Shown: one piece after another, positions 18,301 through 25,577 of the stretch
Numbering within the stretch: position 1 is the stretch's first letter
Layout: every line of letters starts with the position of its first letter
Translations under genes and position numbers: made by a program
From: Phycisphaeraceae bacterium
GTDB lineage: Bacteria; Planctomycetota; Phycisphaerae; Phycisphaerales; UBA1924
Length of the DNA stretch: 64,000 nucleotides
NCBI GenBank assembly: GCA_020639195.1
Contig: JACKHB010000005.1
Coordinates: forward strand, 186,001-250,000
Direction: 5' to 3'
Notes under the pieces: generated by a model
Seen by the model: only the letters and a program-made list of their open reading frames with translations
Told to the model about the DNA's origin: nothing
Databases searched by the model: none

Positions 18301-20109
18301 ATAGACAGCGGGCCCCGCCGTCTCCGGAGTGTCCGCGTTGTTGGCAAACCCGTAAGGAATCACGGGCGACATCTGGTAATAAACGGGCCAGAAGTCGCCG
18401 GCATCCCACAGCGTGAGCGCGCGAGAGTCGACGGGGAATGGTTCGGTGGTCTGCTCAGCCCCGCTAAACAGCCCGCCGACATACAGCGCCGATCCGGCGT
18501 CGTCGTTGTTGCCCGCATAGTCGCCGAGCATGTCGACCGGCGGAATGAACTGGAACAGATCGACGTCGCCCTGGTTGTAGATCCGACCCCGGGCCAGGTA
18601 CTGCTGCACGATGCCATGGTCGCGAACCACGTTCCCGTAGCCATCAAACAGCGGCGTCGGCGTGCCCGCGATCAGCGCGGTCGCATCCTGGGCTTGGGTG
18701 TCGAGATCATCGACGTGGTCGTCGGTGAAGATGTCATCCGACGATGTCTGGGTGTGGTCGGCCTCGATCACGAAGATGTATGTTCCGCCGGGCCGATCAT
18801 CGAACCCGGTAACCGAGAAGAAGATCTCCTGGCCGCCGTTGAACGGCAGACGCGATTCCGCGTCATTGCCGATGAAATCATCGATGAACGCAAGCTGATT
18901 GCCGGCGTCGTCAAACACGGTGAGCGCAAGATCATGCGGTGCGCCGGTGTCCTTAGTCGTGATGAAGGCTTGACCGAACCCCTTGCTCTGGAATCGGAAC
19001 AGATCAAAGTCATTGGCACTGCGAATCACCGGTCCCGTGTCGGTCGGGTTGCGCCGCAAGGGCAGCGGCGCCAGCCCGATTCTCGAGACCGGGTCCAACT
19101 CGACGATCTCCGCGGCGAAGTCCGCCCGCAGCACGAACTCGCCCGAACTCGGAACTGTCCCCGGATCCTTGAACTCATCGCTGCGCACCCGGATGTAGTA
19201 CGTGGCGTCGGGAGCCGATTGGAAGATCGTGTACGCCGACGTGAGGAACCCGGCCTGGCTATTGGTCTTGAGGATCGCGCCCGTCGCGTCGTACACGTCC
19301 AGCCGCGAATCGAGATCCTCCGCGTCCGCGTCGGCTGCGATGCCAGCCATGCTTTGGAAGAAGCTCCCGGAGAGCGTCGTGACCTTGTAGACGATGTCAT
19401 CGCCCGCAAACTCATCGCCGGGAGAAGCCGGATCATCCGTGCCGATCTCTCCCATGATCGGTGGGAGAAGGGCCGGCGCGTCTGGAATGTCCTCCTCGTC
19501 GGCCAGGGCCTCGCCCGTGACATCATCCACCTTGAGCAATGTGGAAGCGGCCTTGATGCGGATCACGTAGTCGCCCGTACCGGTGGCCGTCGTCGCAGAG
19601 TCGCTCAAGACGTCGACGTAGTAGGTCTGACCGGCGATGGCCAGGAATCCGTACCACGCGTCCTTGGGGGTTCCGCCGGTCAGCACTCCATCGCCAGAGC
19701 TTGTCGCAATCAGGGCTCCCGTCGAGTCGTAGATGCCGAGTTTGGTGTCCAACGGAGTGGTGTCACCCGAGCGATTAGCGGGGTTGAACCCGTCGGCCCG
19801 GATGCGAACGAAATCCGTCGCCGGAGCCGTGAACTTGAACAGGTCATCGGTTCCGACGCTCTCGATCATGCCCGAATCGAAACCGATTCCCGCCGCGTCG
19901 ATCGCGATCTCGGTCGCAGACGGGAAGTCCACGAGGCTTGGGTGGTCACCCGACAGCAACACCCGAGGCTCGAGTGCTTCGAGCCCCTCGCCGCCTTGTC
20001 GAGCGCCGGCGCGTCGCGCCAGCCCGCCCGTGGCGCTGCCATCATGACGAACGATCCGGCGGTGCGGACGCGTCCGGGAGAAGACTGAACGGATGTCCCA
20101 TCGGCTCAT
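12400..20109 (-). CDS. Giant secreted/surface protein: LEPR-XLL, PPC-like repeats and a propeller
   Basis: A 2569-aa protein starting at 20109, where AGGGAG precedes the ATG; an in-frame ATG at 20166 is less likely. Residues 46-54 (LEPRVLLSG) are the LEPR-XLL motif at the N-terminus of very large surface proteins in planctomycetes and some others. Several pre-peptidase C-terminal (PPC)-like beta domains follow, with phrases such as LGIYDSTGALIATSSG, YYVDVLSDSATTATGTGDY and, from about residue 1060 to 2105, many copies of the pattern DTDVWAFTAP...TVEVRIST. Between about 555 and 1060 there is a different block with six or more blades marked by VGGDF, VGGEF, IGGEF, FGGDF and AGGSF, likely a beta-propeller. 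The last 450 residues hold about four roughly 110-residue repeats (FNPNPFDVTVNI, LYNGGATAATVDL, NFYNPAATSADVAV). I see no catalytic motif and no sorting signal. Adhesion or a surface-layer role is inference. Confidence 0.85.
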   Translation of the reverse strand: MSRWDIRSVFSRTRPHRRIVRHDGSATGGLARRAGARQGGEGLEALEPRVLLSGDHPSLVDFPSATEIAIDAAGIGFDSGMIESVGTDDLFKFTAPATDFVRIRADGFNPANRSGDTTPLDTKLGIYDSTGALIATSSGDGVLTGGTPKDAWYGFLAIAGQTYYVDVLSDSATTATGTGDYVIRIKAASTLLKVDDVTGEALADEEDIPDAPALLPPIMGEIGTDDPASPGDEFAGDDIVYKVTTLSGSFFQSMAGIAADADAEDLDSRLDVYDATGAILKTNSQAGFLTSAYTIFQSAPDATYYIRVRSDEFKDPGTVPSSGEFVLRADFAAEIVELDPVSRIGLAPLPLRRNPTDTGPVIRSANDFDLFRFQSKGFGQAFITTKDTGAPHDLALTVFDDAGNQLAFIDDFIGNDAESRLPFNGGQEIFFSVTGFDDRPGGTYIFVIEADHTQTSSDDIFTDDHVDDLDTQAQDATALIAGTPTPLFDGYGNVVRDHGIVQQYLARGRIYNQGDVDLFQFIPPVDMLGDYAGNNDDAGSALYVGGLFSGAEQTTEPFPVDSRALTLWDAGDFWPVYYQMSPVIPYGFANNADTPETAGPAVYSMQEITVNGQPALAVGGDFDLVVPGPFGPQTFKNLALWLYNPSTGLYDWASIGDTDGPVRAMITFDPEAFDPDGDGTGMQIEDPGGPWLMVGGEFTTVNGGNTDATGLAYFDYTDGTGWTGLTDLDGAVYAFATYDPADPGQGRDANPGEGLLEVPDPPDAPTSVFIGGEFTAAATTFYGGTITATNIATFNGAFVAPAGFGSSEVAGGNPVLPPSSANGPVYAITVYDPPPIQGPGGEVDLPPVVVFGGDFTEIGGEWDDGIDDYVPFAANNLAYMGLVDATQDGQVPGYTPSLLWNAVGTGTDGPVYALNIWTPAENTPLPAVQHLLIGGEFADFDGAVSGNIAAWRFDTSLALGVGFNGPVRTIQVFVDAQEQLVENLEEDYDIETSRQVVYAGGSFDEIATLPAPTPVGHIAAFDVHDTPFGPQFFWTPMAEGVDGDVYSLAVFDDQNPAVDNSGSQWDRHDRASGRAQIVLSPLTDAFANMYVRIYDSNFTLLYENDTIAPPFPDPAGALDPSRAPGTTAAFIAPEMWAGETYYIEVSDVNGTGTGRYQLSVIVEAEPTGFPPGFTPNEDADGISYDVDEIFFEPADPDDDIQKFASARPFMVDNFGDFVNVNATATNPYPSDHGKTSSYSGRFPAYKTSPSLGGPISDLSDFERIDSIQDTDVWAFTAPTTGTVEVRISTLGLPFEFAQLRPDAVVTKTKTFDSSLDAAIRIFNNDLEQIGYNDDNPVTPGPFINHGIGAVGAVDFKPKDPRLVVPVVAGERYFIMIESGQRYLDGSPANEEDRIEANIRQIDPRLAYGAYRLFVNAPADQNTLDARGHTGDDHLDTINGFGTVVPVRDDGRSSMGLFVNNHGTPDDPIDDFLYDGTIGVAGDVDVFTYIAHQEGTVTVTVDRAQLSPNLIPRIFVQDVNGDVLVDVSATSQTPAVATFPVLHGEYFNIVVASVGGTTGQYTFSLEGPALEDDYADFGEWGLSQPIQLFDFLGRGEIDGSIETPGDSDLFTFQAFDFQQMTVRVNSQGFLNPRVTVYEVTEDLVGNPIFVRIGANDDANGGTDSEVTVSVSTNRTSLLTEETYNDYYILVEGSDPGFDKGEYILSLDFDTTDDHADRPEFEDQNTRELATRIVIDSSTGQGSEPGVIERTSDSDVFRFIAPAGGEAGLNVTRQIGSILDATITVYDRDLNVLATTSGNLPAAVFFNVTRGLEYYVIVEPRGASPEDEQVGGYTVSIDGPAVDDHPNETEFNLATVIPLNAASGDGQVGTGVLGGNNPTISPGKDTDLFRFTTIAKGQVAIAAIPLGNFATLRPKVTVFDSTFTEIASASTTNEATTVTVTLSGTLKNQVYYVLVEDTFGAAPALAEYTLVVNGPAGVTPPPDDPSEIDFNNPTTIVLNNSGDAQANDAVNVANDRDLFSFVAPADGEVFVQVVTPGGSLLDATLTILDQPNENPDSVVAFDAGGIPGATANLSFDGVGGTMYYAIVDGVGLSTGSYTLRVDAVGPRIVTGIDEVDAFEYNHRIYYPEGFANNKIREYVSIANPNDYDVRYSLILRYETGSRDAVIQKNVLVPAGSRGGITLSNAGLGRADGVRKGAPYAIEIVSTGPLGATLSHYDFDISTGEPFTQDSSATWTLARVERRPGLVNDFIVYFNPNPFDVTVNIIAHSAGGATTITQTVGALRRGGLNINNTVTLPVGTFGVTVTSSAKNASDSGQFVGIVTALSHFDVASTYGFGVLGSSTGGATRGAITSLTRSSSVTPEIVLYNGGATAATVDLTGKYIRANLPDLLKRVQVPARSTVVLTGASLGLINDQPVGIEYVADRVISVTSSEVQKGDADGMRGISRVGTEWFFGDAYIGRKRAGELYFETLNFYNPAATSADVAVTLLYTNGSSTTVNISVQSRDFAELQLHELDAFLNGANSTNAFAINVSSITPIAATLTHYDLFLGGGWGMSGAPLGLLNPISDIITV

Positions 20110-20474
20110 CGCGATCTCCCTGTACTGAGGGGGCCCCTTGCGCTGGAGGGGCGGTCTCGGCCTCATCCATCGTCCGGTGCGACGACTGAGTCACACTCAG
20201 CCTATCACATCCGTCCGACGCTTTGACTCCATCCGGGCAGGCCCTGGCAAGCGCCTGGCGGCGCCGGGCTCGGTCGGCGGGCGCCGACCCGGATTTCTGC
20301 TTGCCTCACAGAGTAGCAGATTTCTTCGGGTGGCGTCCAGCCGTCTTGAGCGATTTGTCCCGGTCATCGCCCAAGCCGACCGCTCGCACCAAGTGGACGG
20401 AGCCTCCGCCCTTTCGATGCGTCGTCCTGCTATTCGATGTCGGCTCGACACGAGTTCCTTCGATAATCCCAAAC
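20110..20474. other. Intergenic region with a small palindrome, upstream of the giant gene
   Basis: 365 bases without a convincing gene. Frames here are short and lack family features. It must contain the promoter of the giant minus-strand gene. The one clear structure is a perfect palindrome at 20186-20200, listed separately. I saw no terminator for the racemase-family gene that ends at 20475. Confidence 0.5.
20186..20200. promoter_or_regulatory. Perfect inverted repeat, candidate operator
   Basis: CTGAGT-CAC-ACTCAG: 6-bp arms separated by 3 bases, centred about 85 bases upstream of the giant gene's start. It could be a dimeric regulator site. No recognised regulator consensus was matched, and a 6-bp palindrome can occur by chance. 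Confidence 0.25.
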
Positions 20475-21170
20475 TCAACGCGAAGCCATCGCAAAGCCGA
20501 GCGCTCGTTCTGCGAGAATCGCTCCGGCGTCGTACACCGGCAACGGCGAGTTCTCCGAATTGATCAACAAAGGAGTCTCGGAACTCCCGAGGATGACGCC
20601 CTCGCACCCACTTGACGCCAGATTGGCGACGATCCTGAGGATTTCTCGTTGGGATTCTGTTCTGGTATCCCCGTAAATCAACTCCTGGAAGATGATCCGA
20701 TCCAACGACGAGATCTCTTCTCCCGCGGGCGCAAGGACTTGCACCCCCCGGATCCCCAGCAGCGACTGGTACGTCGATCCCATGGTGACGACCCGCGTCC
20801 CGATGATGCCGACACGAGTCCGATGGTCCGCCAGGACCGCGTCTGCCACCAGATCCGGCAGCGCCAGCCAGGGGATTGGGCTCCCGTGCTCGGCGAGATG
20901 GATGGCATATTGGACGGCGTTGTCCGGAGTGATGCAGAACTCCGCCCCACAGCCGGCCAGCACCTCGGCTGACCTCCGCAGCAGATCCCCGACCCGATGC
21001 CAGTCGTCCGCCTCGATCGCTTCGATGTACTCCGCGAGGGGCTCATTGTGAAGACTGATCCTCGGATGCTCTCGCGGCGGCAGAGAGTGGGCGGCCTGCC
21101 GCGACAACTGACGCAAGCAGAGCGATGCCCCTTCCGGGCTCACCCCGACCACCCCGATGTGCTTGGTCAT
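20475..21170 (-). CDS. Aspartate/glutamate racemase-family protein with replaced catalytic cysteines
   Basis: A 231-aa protein of the Asp/Glu racemase superfamily. Start at 21170: AGGGAGC precedes it and the family match begins at once (IGVVGVSPEGASLCLRQL); the longer open frame upstream is not coding-like. Conserved elements include the N-terminal GVVGVSPEG loop, FCITPDNAVQYA in the middle, GIIGTRVVTMGSTY at the second domain, and GCEGVILGSSETPLL. In ordinary members the middle motif reads CPDNT or CNT and the second reads GCTE, providing the two acid/base cysteines. Here they are Thr81 and Ser196. A cysteine at 79 is two residues off. The enzyme may use a one-sided mechanism, as E. coli YgeA does with Thr at the first site, or may not be a racemase. 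No linked amino-acid pathway gene is present. Confidence 0.8.
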   Translation of the reverse strand: MTKHIGVVGVSPEGASLCLRQLSRQAAHSLPPREHPRISLHNEPLAEYIEAIEADDWHRVGDLLRRSAEVLAGCGAEFCITPDNAVQYAIHLAEHGSPIPWLALPDLVADAVLADHRTRVGIIGTRVVTMGSTYQSLLGIRGVQVLAPAGEEISSLDRIIFQELIYGDTRTESQREILRIVANLASSGCEGVILGSSETPLLINSENSPLPVYDAGAILAERALGFAMASR

Positions 21171-21246
21171 TGGACGGCTCCCTGTCCCGTTCTGGACGCC
21201 CCGCCGCCGACCGGCGCGCCACGTCCACAGTCTACAGTTGAATGCC

Positions 21247-21783
21247 ATGCCGCATGACGCGTTCGATCTGCTCGGCCTTCCGGCCCGTTTCGACCTCGAT
21301 TCCCGTCGAGTCGAACAGGCATACCTAGATCGCGTCGCCCATGTCCACCCAGACGCCTCGATCCATGGCCAAGACCAGACATATCCGGATACATCTATCC
21401 TGAATCGTGCTCGGTCGGACCTCCTGAATCCCGAACGCCGAGCCCAGATCCTTCTTTCTCGCCACGCCGGAGGCCCGGAAGAGGATCCCAGAGGGCTTCC
21501 GGAAGGACTCCTCCCGAAGATGATGAGCATCAATCTTCAACTCGAAGAGGCGATCGACGCCGGCGACTCCGCAAGGGTCCGCGAGACTCGTTCGTGGGCC
21601 GAGACCCGCCAGGCCCAGTGTCTCGAGGAAATCACACGCTGCTTTGAGGTCCTGGCCGCGGGGAACGACGCGACACCGATCCGGACGATTCGTGTCGAAC
21701 TCAACGTCCTTCGCTACGTTGTTCGACTTCTGGAGCGCCTTGAGAGTGCCGACGCGGCCGACGACGCTCCTTCTCCGCGCTAG
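21247..21783 (+). CDS. hscB: HscB-like J-domain co-chaperone
   Basis: A 178-aa J-domain protein. The N-terminal half reads as an HscB J-domain: FDLLGLPARFDLDSRRVEQAYL, the HPD motif at residues 34-36 in HVHPDA, and LNRARSDLLNPERRAQILLSRHAG. The C-terminal half (LPEGLLPKMMSINLQLEEAID...) matches the HscB oligomerisation domain that binds the IscU scaffold and delivers it to the Hsp70 HscA. Start at the ATG 21247, where homology begins; a longer frame from 21157 is not supported. No hscA, iscU or ferredoxin gene is adjacent, so assignment to iron-sulfur assembly rests on the protein itself. A generic DnaJ-like role cannot be excluded. Confidence 0.75.
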   Translation: MPHDAFDLLGLPARFDLDSRRVEQAYLDRVAHVHPDASIHGQDQTYPDTSILNRARSDLLNPERRAQILLSRHAGGPEEDPRGLPEGLLPKMMSINLQLEEAIDAGDSARVRETRSWAETRQAQCLEEITRCFEVLAAGNDATPIRTIRVELNVLRYVVRLLERLESADAADDAPSPR

Positions 21784-21812
21784 GTCCAACACGAACGAGA
21801 GCGATCCCCACG

Positions 21813-23093
21813 GTGCCTCCGCACACCCTCGCCCTCATCGCGGTGCTGGCCGTCCTGCTGGTCATGTCGGGGCTCTGCTCCGCGTCCGAGACGGCGCTGT
21901 TTCGTCTGACCCAGCGTGATCGCGCGACCCTGGCTCGCACTCGTCCGAGGTCGGCCCGGGCCGTGTCGCGTTTGCTCGACGCGCCATCCGGCTTGCTGGT
22001 CACGATCCTCATTCTCAACATGCTCATCAACATCGCCTACTTCGCCATCGCCTCGGCCCTGGCCGTGGCGCACGCCGACGGAGTCATGCGAGCCGTGTTC
22101 TCGATCGGTCCGCTTCTCGCGCTGATCCTCTGCGGCGAGGTCGTGCCCAAGCTCCTCGCCGGATGGCGCCGCGTCGCGTTCGCGTCGGTCGTCGCGCCGG
22201 CCCTGCTGCTCATCCGTCGAGCGCTCACGCCCGTTCGATTCGTCGTCGAACAGATCCTCGTGCGTCCGATTCTCCGGCTCATCTGGCCCGACGGCGTCGC
22301 GTCGGCGGCGGCCAGCCTGAGCGAACTCCATGCGCTGATCGGTCTGAGCGGTGAGTCGGGCGCGCTCGATGCTCAGGAGCAGGCCCTGCTCCGAGACATC
22401 GTCAATCTTGCCTCGCGCCGCGTGCGTGAAGTCATGGTGCCGCGCCGGGACATGGACTGGCTCGACCTCGGCGCATCACCCGATGAGATCGCGGCTCACG
22501 TGGCCCAGACGCGCCACACCCGAGTGCCCGTCTTTGAGGCGACTCCCGATGCACCCCCCGTCGGCGTGCTCAACACCCGGAGCTACCTCCTGCGTCTGCG
22601 CAGAGAAGCGACGCCGCCGGAAACGCGCGAATTCCTCGAGACGGCGCTCATCATCCCCGAGAACACGCGGTTGGATCGAATGCTCGCGACCTTCCGAGAC
22701 AAAGGGGCGAGTCTGGCCGTGTGTGTGGACGAGTTTGGGTCCGTCACAGGCTCGATCGAGATAGAGAACCTGGGGGCCGCGTTGTCCTTGCCCCTCGCCT
22801 CGCGGCGCGCCGATCCGCGCGATCAAATCGTCTCGCCGGCTCCCGACGTCTGGGTCGTGCCCGGGAGGCTGAGCCTCAGCGATCTTGCAGACGTGCTGGA
22901 CCTCGACGGAGACCGCGTCTCGAGAGCCGTGCCGTCGGTCACCACCGTGGCCGGAGTTGTTTCCGATCGCCTCGGCCGCCTCCCTCGCATCGGCGATCAC
23001 GCCGAGTTCCTCGGCTTTCATCTCCTTGTCGAGCGCGTTCGCCATCGAACGGCGGATCGGGTTCGAATCACCCCGGCTACCCACCCGAAATGA
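21813..23093 (+). CDS. CNNM/CorC-type membrane protein with CBS and CorC_HlyC domains
   Basis: A 426-aa integral membrane protein of the CNNM (DUF21)/CorC family, implicated in magnesium and other divalent-cation transport or homeostasis. GTG start at 21813. Residues 1-190 are the DUF21 membrane part with SGLCSASETALFRL near the N-terminus and CGEVVPKLLAGW later. The usual motif is PK, as here. A CBS pair follows (VMVPRRDMDWLDLG, then TRHTRVPVFEA and DEFGSVTGSIEIE). The C-terminal 90 residues form a CorC_HlyC domain (SPAPDVWVVPGRLSLSDLADVL). Its stop overlaps the start of a shorter paralogue (ATGA), so the two are co-translated and may form a heteromer. Confidence 0.88.
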   Translation: MPPHTLALIAVLAVLLVMSGLCSASETALFRLTQRDRATLARTRPRSARAVSRLLDAPSGLLVTILILNMLINIAYFAIASALAVAHADGVMRAVFSIGPLLALILCGEVVPKLLAGWRRVAFASVVAPALLLIRRALTPVRFVVEQILVRPILRLIWPDGVASAAASLSELHALIGLSGESGALDAQEQALLRDIVNLASRRVREVMVPRRDMDWLDLGASPDEIAAHVAQTRHTRVPVFEATPDAPPVGVLNTRSYLLRLRREATPPETREFLETALIIPENTRLDRMLATFRDKGASLAVCVDEFGSVTGSIEIENLGAALSLPLASRRADPRDQIVSPAPDVWVVPGRLSLSDLADVLDLDGDRVSRAVPSVTTVAGVVSDRLGRLPRIGDHAEFLGFHLLVERVRHRTADRVRITPATHPK

Positions 23094-24064
23094 ACGCCGG
23101 CGAACTCATCCTGTGGCTCGGTCTCGCGGCGATCGGTCTCGTCGGGTCGGCGCTCGCCAGCGGGATGGAAACCGGCCTGTATGCGTCCAGCCGGGCACGC
23201 CTGACCGTTCGGGCCCAATCGGCCCGCGGCCGACGGGCCCGCGCGGCGCTCGCACACATCGCGAGGCCCGACCAGTCCCTCGCCACCCTCCTGATCGCCA
23301 ACAACTCCTTCAACTACCTCTCCGTGCTCAGCGTGACTGCGCTGCTCACCCAGACGTCGCTCTCGGAGACCGGGATCGTCATCGTCAACACGCTCGCCGT
23401 CACTCCGATCGTTCTGGTGCTCTGCGAGAGCCTCCCCAAGGAATTCTTCCGGCGCGTCGCCGAGCGTGGCCTCGAACGCGTCGTCTGGGTACTCACCGCG
23501 TTCAGGATCATCGCCCTCCTTTCGCTCAGTCTGCCGTTGGTCGTGGGCCTGGCCAGACTCGTCGCGCGCGCCACGGGAATGCCGCGCGAGCCGGAACTCG
23601 GCGCCCGCGCGCAACTGGCGGACAACCTCAAGGAGTCCGGCGCCATCACCGACTCGCAATCCGAGCTGATCGACCGCCTCCTCTCGTTCAGGCAGGCCTC
23701 GGTGCGTGACGAAATGACGCCGTGGTCCCGCGTCGCCTCCCTCGCGCACGACGCCTCGCGCGAGCAGGCGCTCCGCCTCATCGAGCGCACGACCTGGACC
23801 CGCTTTCCCGTCGCCTCAGCCACCGGCGCCGTCGTGGGATTCGTCAGCGCCATCGACATCCTCACCTCGCCCGCAACCGATCTCGCCGCCATGCTCCGCG
23901 ACGTGCCGCGCCTTCCGCCACGCACTCCCGCCAGCGAGGCCCTCGCCGTTCTCCAGTCGGCCCATGCACCCCTTGCCATCGTCGAACAGTCCGGGATCCC
24001 GATCGGCCTGGTCACGCCCAAGGATCTGGTCGAGCGCCTGACCGGAGAGTTGCTCGCGTGGTAG
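23090..24064 (+). CDS. CNNM/DUF21-type membrane protein with CBS pair, lacks CorC_HlyC domain
   Basis: Second CNNM-family member, 324 aa, beginning at the ATG that overlaps the upstream stop. The membrane part has SALASGMETGLYASSRARL near the N-terminus and LCESLPKEFFRRVAERG. The CBS-like region contains FRQASVRDEMTPWSRVASL and RFPVASATGAVVGFVSAID, ending in LAIVEQSGIPIGLVTPKDL. In contrast to the upstream paralogue, the protein stops after the CBS pair and has no CorC_HlyC tail. Two tandem CNNM genes of unequal length resemble the YhdP/YugS-type pairs seen in other bacteria. Cation specificity cannot be read from the sequence. Confidence 0.85.
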   Translation: MNAGELILWLGLAAIGLVGSALASGMETGLYASSRARLTVRAQSARGRRARAALAHIARPDQSLATLLIANNSFNYLSVLSVTALLTQTSLSETGIVIVNTLAVTPIVLVLCESLPKEFFRRVAERGLERVVWVLTAFRIIALLSLSLPLVVGLARLVARATGMPREPELGARAQLADNLKESGAITDSQSELIDRLLSFRQASVRDEMTPWSRVASLAHDASREQALRLIERTTWTRFPVASATGAVVGFVSAIDILTSPATDLAAMLRDVPRLPPRTPASEALAVLQSAHAPLAIVEQSGIPIGLVTPKDLVERLTGELLAW

Positions 24065-24116
24065 GCACGCCCGGGAATACACGCCCACGCGCCGGAGTTG
24101 CTCCTTCACCCGACCA

Positions 24117-24599
24117 ATGGACATCCACCCGACCGATAGACATCCGTCCCTCATGCGCAGCATCCGCCCAGTCCTGATTCTCTGCCTGGTCGTACTCGGA
24201 TTCGCCGCGTGGCGGATCTACTCCGGCCGGACGGCCGACGTGCCCGAGGCGTTCGCGCGGTACGGGTCTCTCGAATCCGCCCTCGAGGCCGCCGCCGATC
24301 AGCACCGGCCCGTCGTTGCGGTGGTGGGGGCTTCCTGGTGTCCGGCCTGTCAGACCTACAAACGGTCCACACTGGCTTCCGAACAAGTCATCGCGGCGAT
24401 CAATATGCATGCGATTGGGATCTACATCGAGTCCGATCACGACTGGGCCTCTGTCGACACTCTCAAACGAATCGGCGCTGAGGTCGAGTACCTCCCGACC
24501 ACGCTGATCATCCGCGATCGAGGCGTGACCGCCTCAGCGGTTGGCGCCATCGGCGCCGATGAACTCATCGGGCTCATCAACTCCGCGCCGGCGCCGTAG
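24117..24599 (+). CDS. Membrane-anchored thioredoxin-like protein
   Basis: A thioredoxin-fold protein of 160 aa (or 148 aa if the ATG at 24153 is used; neither start has a good ribosome site). An N-terminal anchor (SIRPVLILCLVVLGFAAW) is followed by a thioredoxin domain with the active site GASWCPACQTYKRS (Cys75, Cys78), then EVEYLPTTLIIRDRG containing the cis-proline, LP. It probably faces the periplasm and reduces or forms disulfides. A large redox operon is not evident around it. The nDsbD-like and redoxin genes 12 kb away could be partners, but this is a guess. Confidence 0.78.
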   Translation: MDIHPTDRHPSLMRSIRPVLILCLVVLGFAAWRIYSGRTADVPEAFARYGSLESALEAAADQHRPVVAVVGASWCPACQTYKRSTLASEQVIAAINMHAIGIYIESDHDWASVDTLKRIGAEVEYLPTTLIIRDRGVTASAVGAIGADELIGLINSAPAP

Positions 24600-24652
24600 G
24601 CCCTCTCGCATCGGCGAAATGAGGCTTCGCAACGGTGTGGTACGCTCAAGCC

Positions 24653-25567
24653 GTGAGAGCGACGCCAGATGCCAGCCTCTCCGAAACGCCCCTTCCGTGC
24701 GTGCGATGCGGCTACGACCTCCGCTCTCTCCCGCTCACCGGTGTCTGCCCTGAATGCGCCGAGGCGGTCCTCTTCGCACATCGCGGACCGCGCCTCTGGA
24801 ACCTCTCCGAGCCCGTGCTGGTCGCACAGCTTCGCGGCGCGCGTCTCGTCTCGCTGGGGCTGTGGTGCATGGCCGTGTCCTGGGCTCTTCGCGTCTGGCT
24901 CGAACACCCCGCCCTCACCGCGATCTCGATTGTCGGCGCGCCGGCGATCCTCCTGGGCCTTTGGTGGCTCACACGGGCCGATGGACTTGCCGGGTGGAGC
25001 CCGCGCGCCCGCCGAGCACGAGTGCTCCTGCGGGTGGGCATCGGGATTGACGCCGCCTCGACCGCCGCCGCCGTCGCGGCCCTGCTTCTATTTCCCGGTC
25101 GCCACGACGAGCTCTTCTCGCTGCGGGCCCGCTTTGGCTGGTCCGCCGATGGGGCCGGCCGGGTCTTCGCCACGCTCGGAATCCTCGCCGCCGGGGCCCG
25201 CGCGGTCACGATCTGGCTGGCGACCAGCCACCTGGCCACACTCGCGGTCCTCGCCGAAGATCCTCCAGTCCATCGCCGCGCGATCGGGCTCTCTCGCGCC
25301 CTTCCCGTCCTCACTCTTCTGTTCACGATCGGGGGCGCGGCTGCGATCCTGGCCGCCGCGACCGACACGGTCGGATTCTTCGTCATCTGGGCGATCGCCC
25401 TCGTGGCCGCCCTCGTCGCCGTGTTCACCGGCCTCCAGAGGGTGCTGAGTGCGACCCACAGCAACCTCGCCGCGGCTCTCATCACTCGCCGCTACTCCTC
25501 GCCAGAGTCACCGTCTCACCCGGGCGCGCCCGACGCCGCCACGAACGATTTGGACCGCCGCCAGTAA
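24653..25567 (+). CDS. Zinc-ribbon multi-pass membrane protein, unknown function
   Basis: A 304-aa protein whose N-terminus carries a zinc ribbon, PCVRCGYDLRSL plus GVCPECAEAV, followed by about six hydrophobic segments from residue 65 on (LWCMAVSWALRVWL, ISIVGAPAILLGLWWL, TLLFTIGGAAAILAA, FVIWAIALVAALVAVF). The ribbon sequence CxYDLRxLPxxGxCPEC is a planctomycete habit found in many proteins of unknown role. GTG starts are possible at 24635 and 24653; I chose 24653 because little precedes the ribbon. The next gene has the same design, so the two may be distant duplicates. No function can be assigned. Confidence 0.65.
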   Translation: MRATPDASLSETPLPCVRCGYDLRSLPLTGVCPECAEAVLFAHRGPRLWNLSEPVLVAQLRGARLVSLGLWCMAVSWALRVWLEHPALTAISIVGAPAILLGLWWLTRADGLAGWSPRARRARVLLRVGIGIDAASTAAAVAALLLFPGRHDELFSLRARFGWSADGAGRVFATLGILAAGARAVTIWLATSHLATLAVLAEDPPVHRRAIGLSRALPVLTLLFTIGGAAAILAAATDTVGFFVIWAIALVAALVAVFTGLQRVLSATHSNLAAALITRRYSSPESPSHPGAPDAATNDLDRRQ

Positions 25568-25577
25568 ACTCGGCGCC

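Noticed and set aside
15811..20088. A very long open frame on the plus strand opposite the giant protein gene
   Set aside because: It is a shadow of the minus-strand gene produced by high GC; its translation is arginine- and valine-rich without family motifs, while the opposite strand has clear LEPR-XLL and PPC domains.
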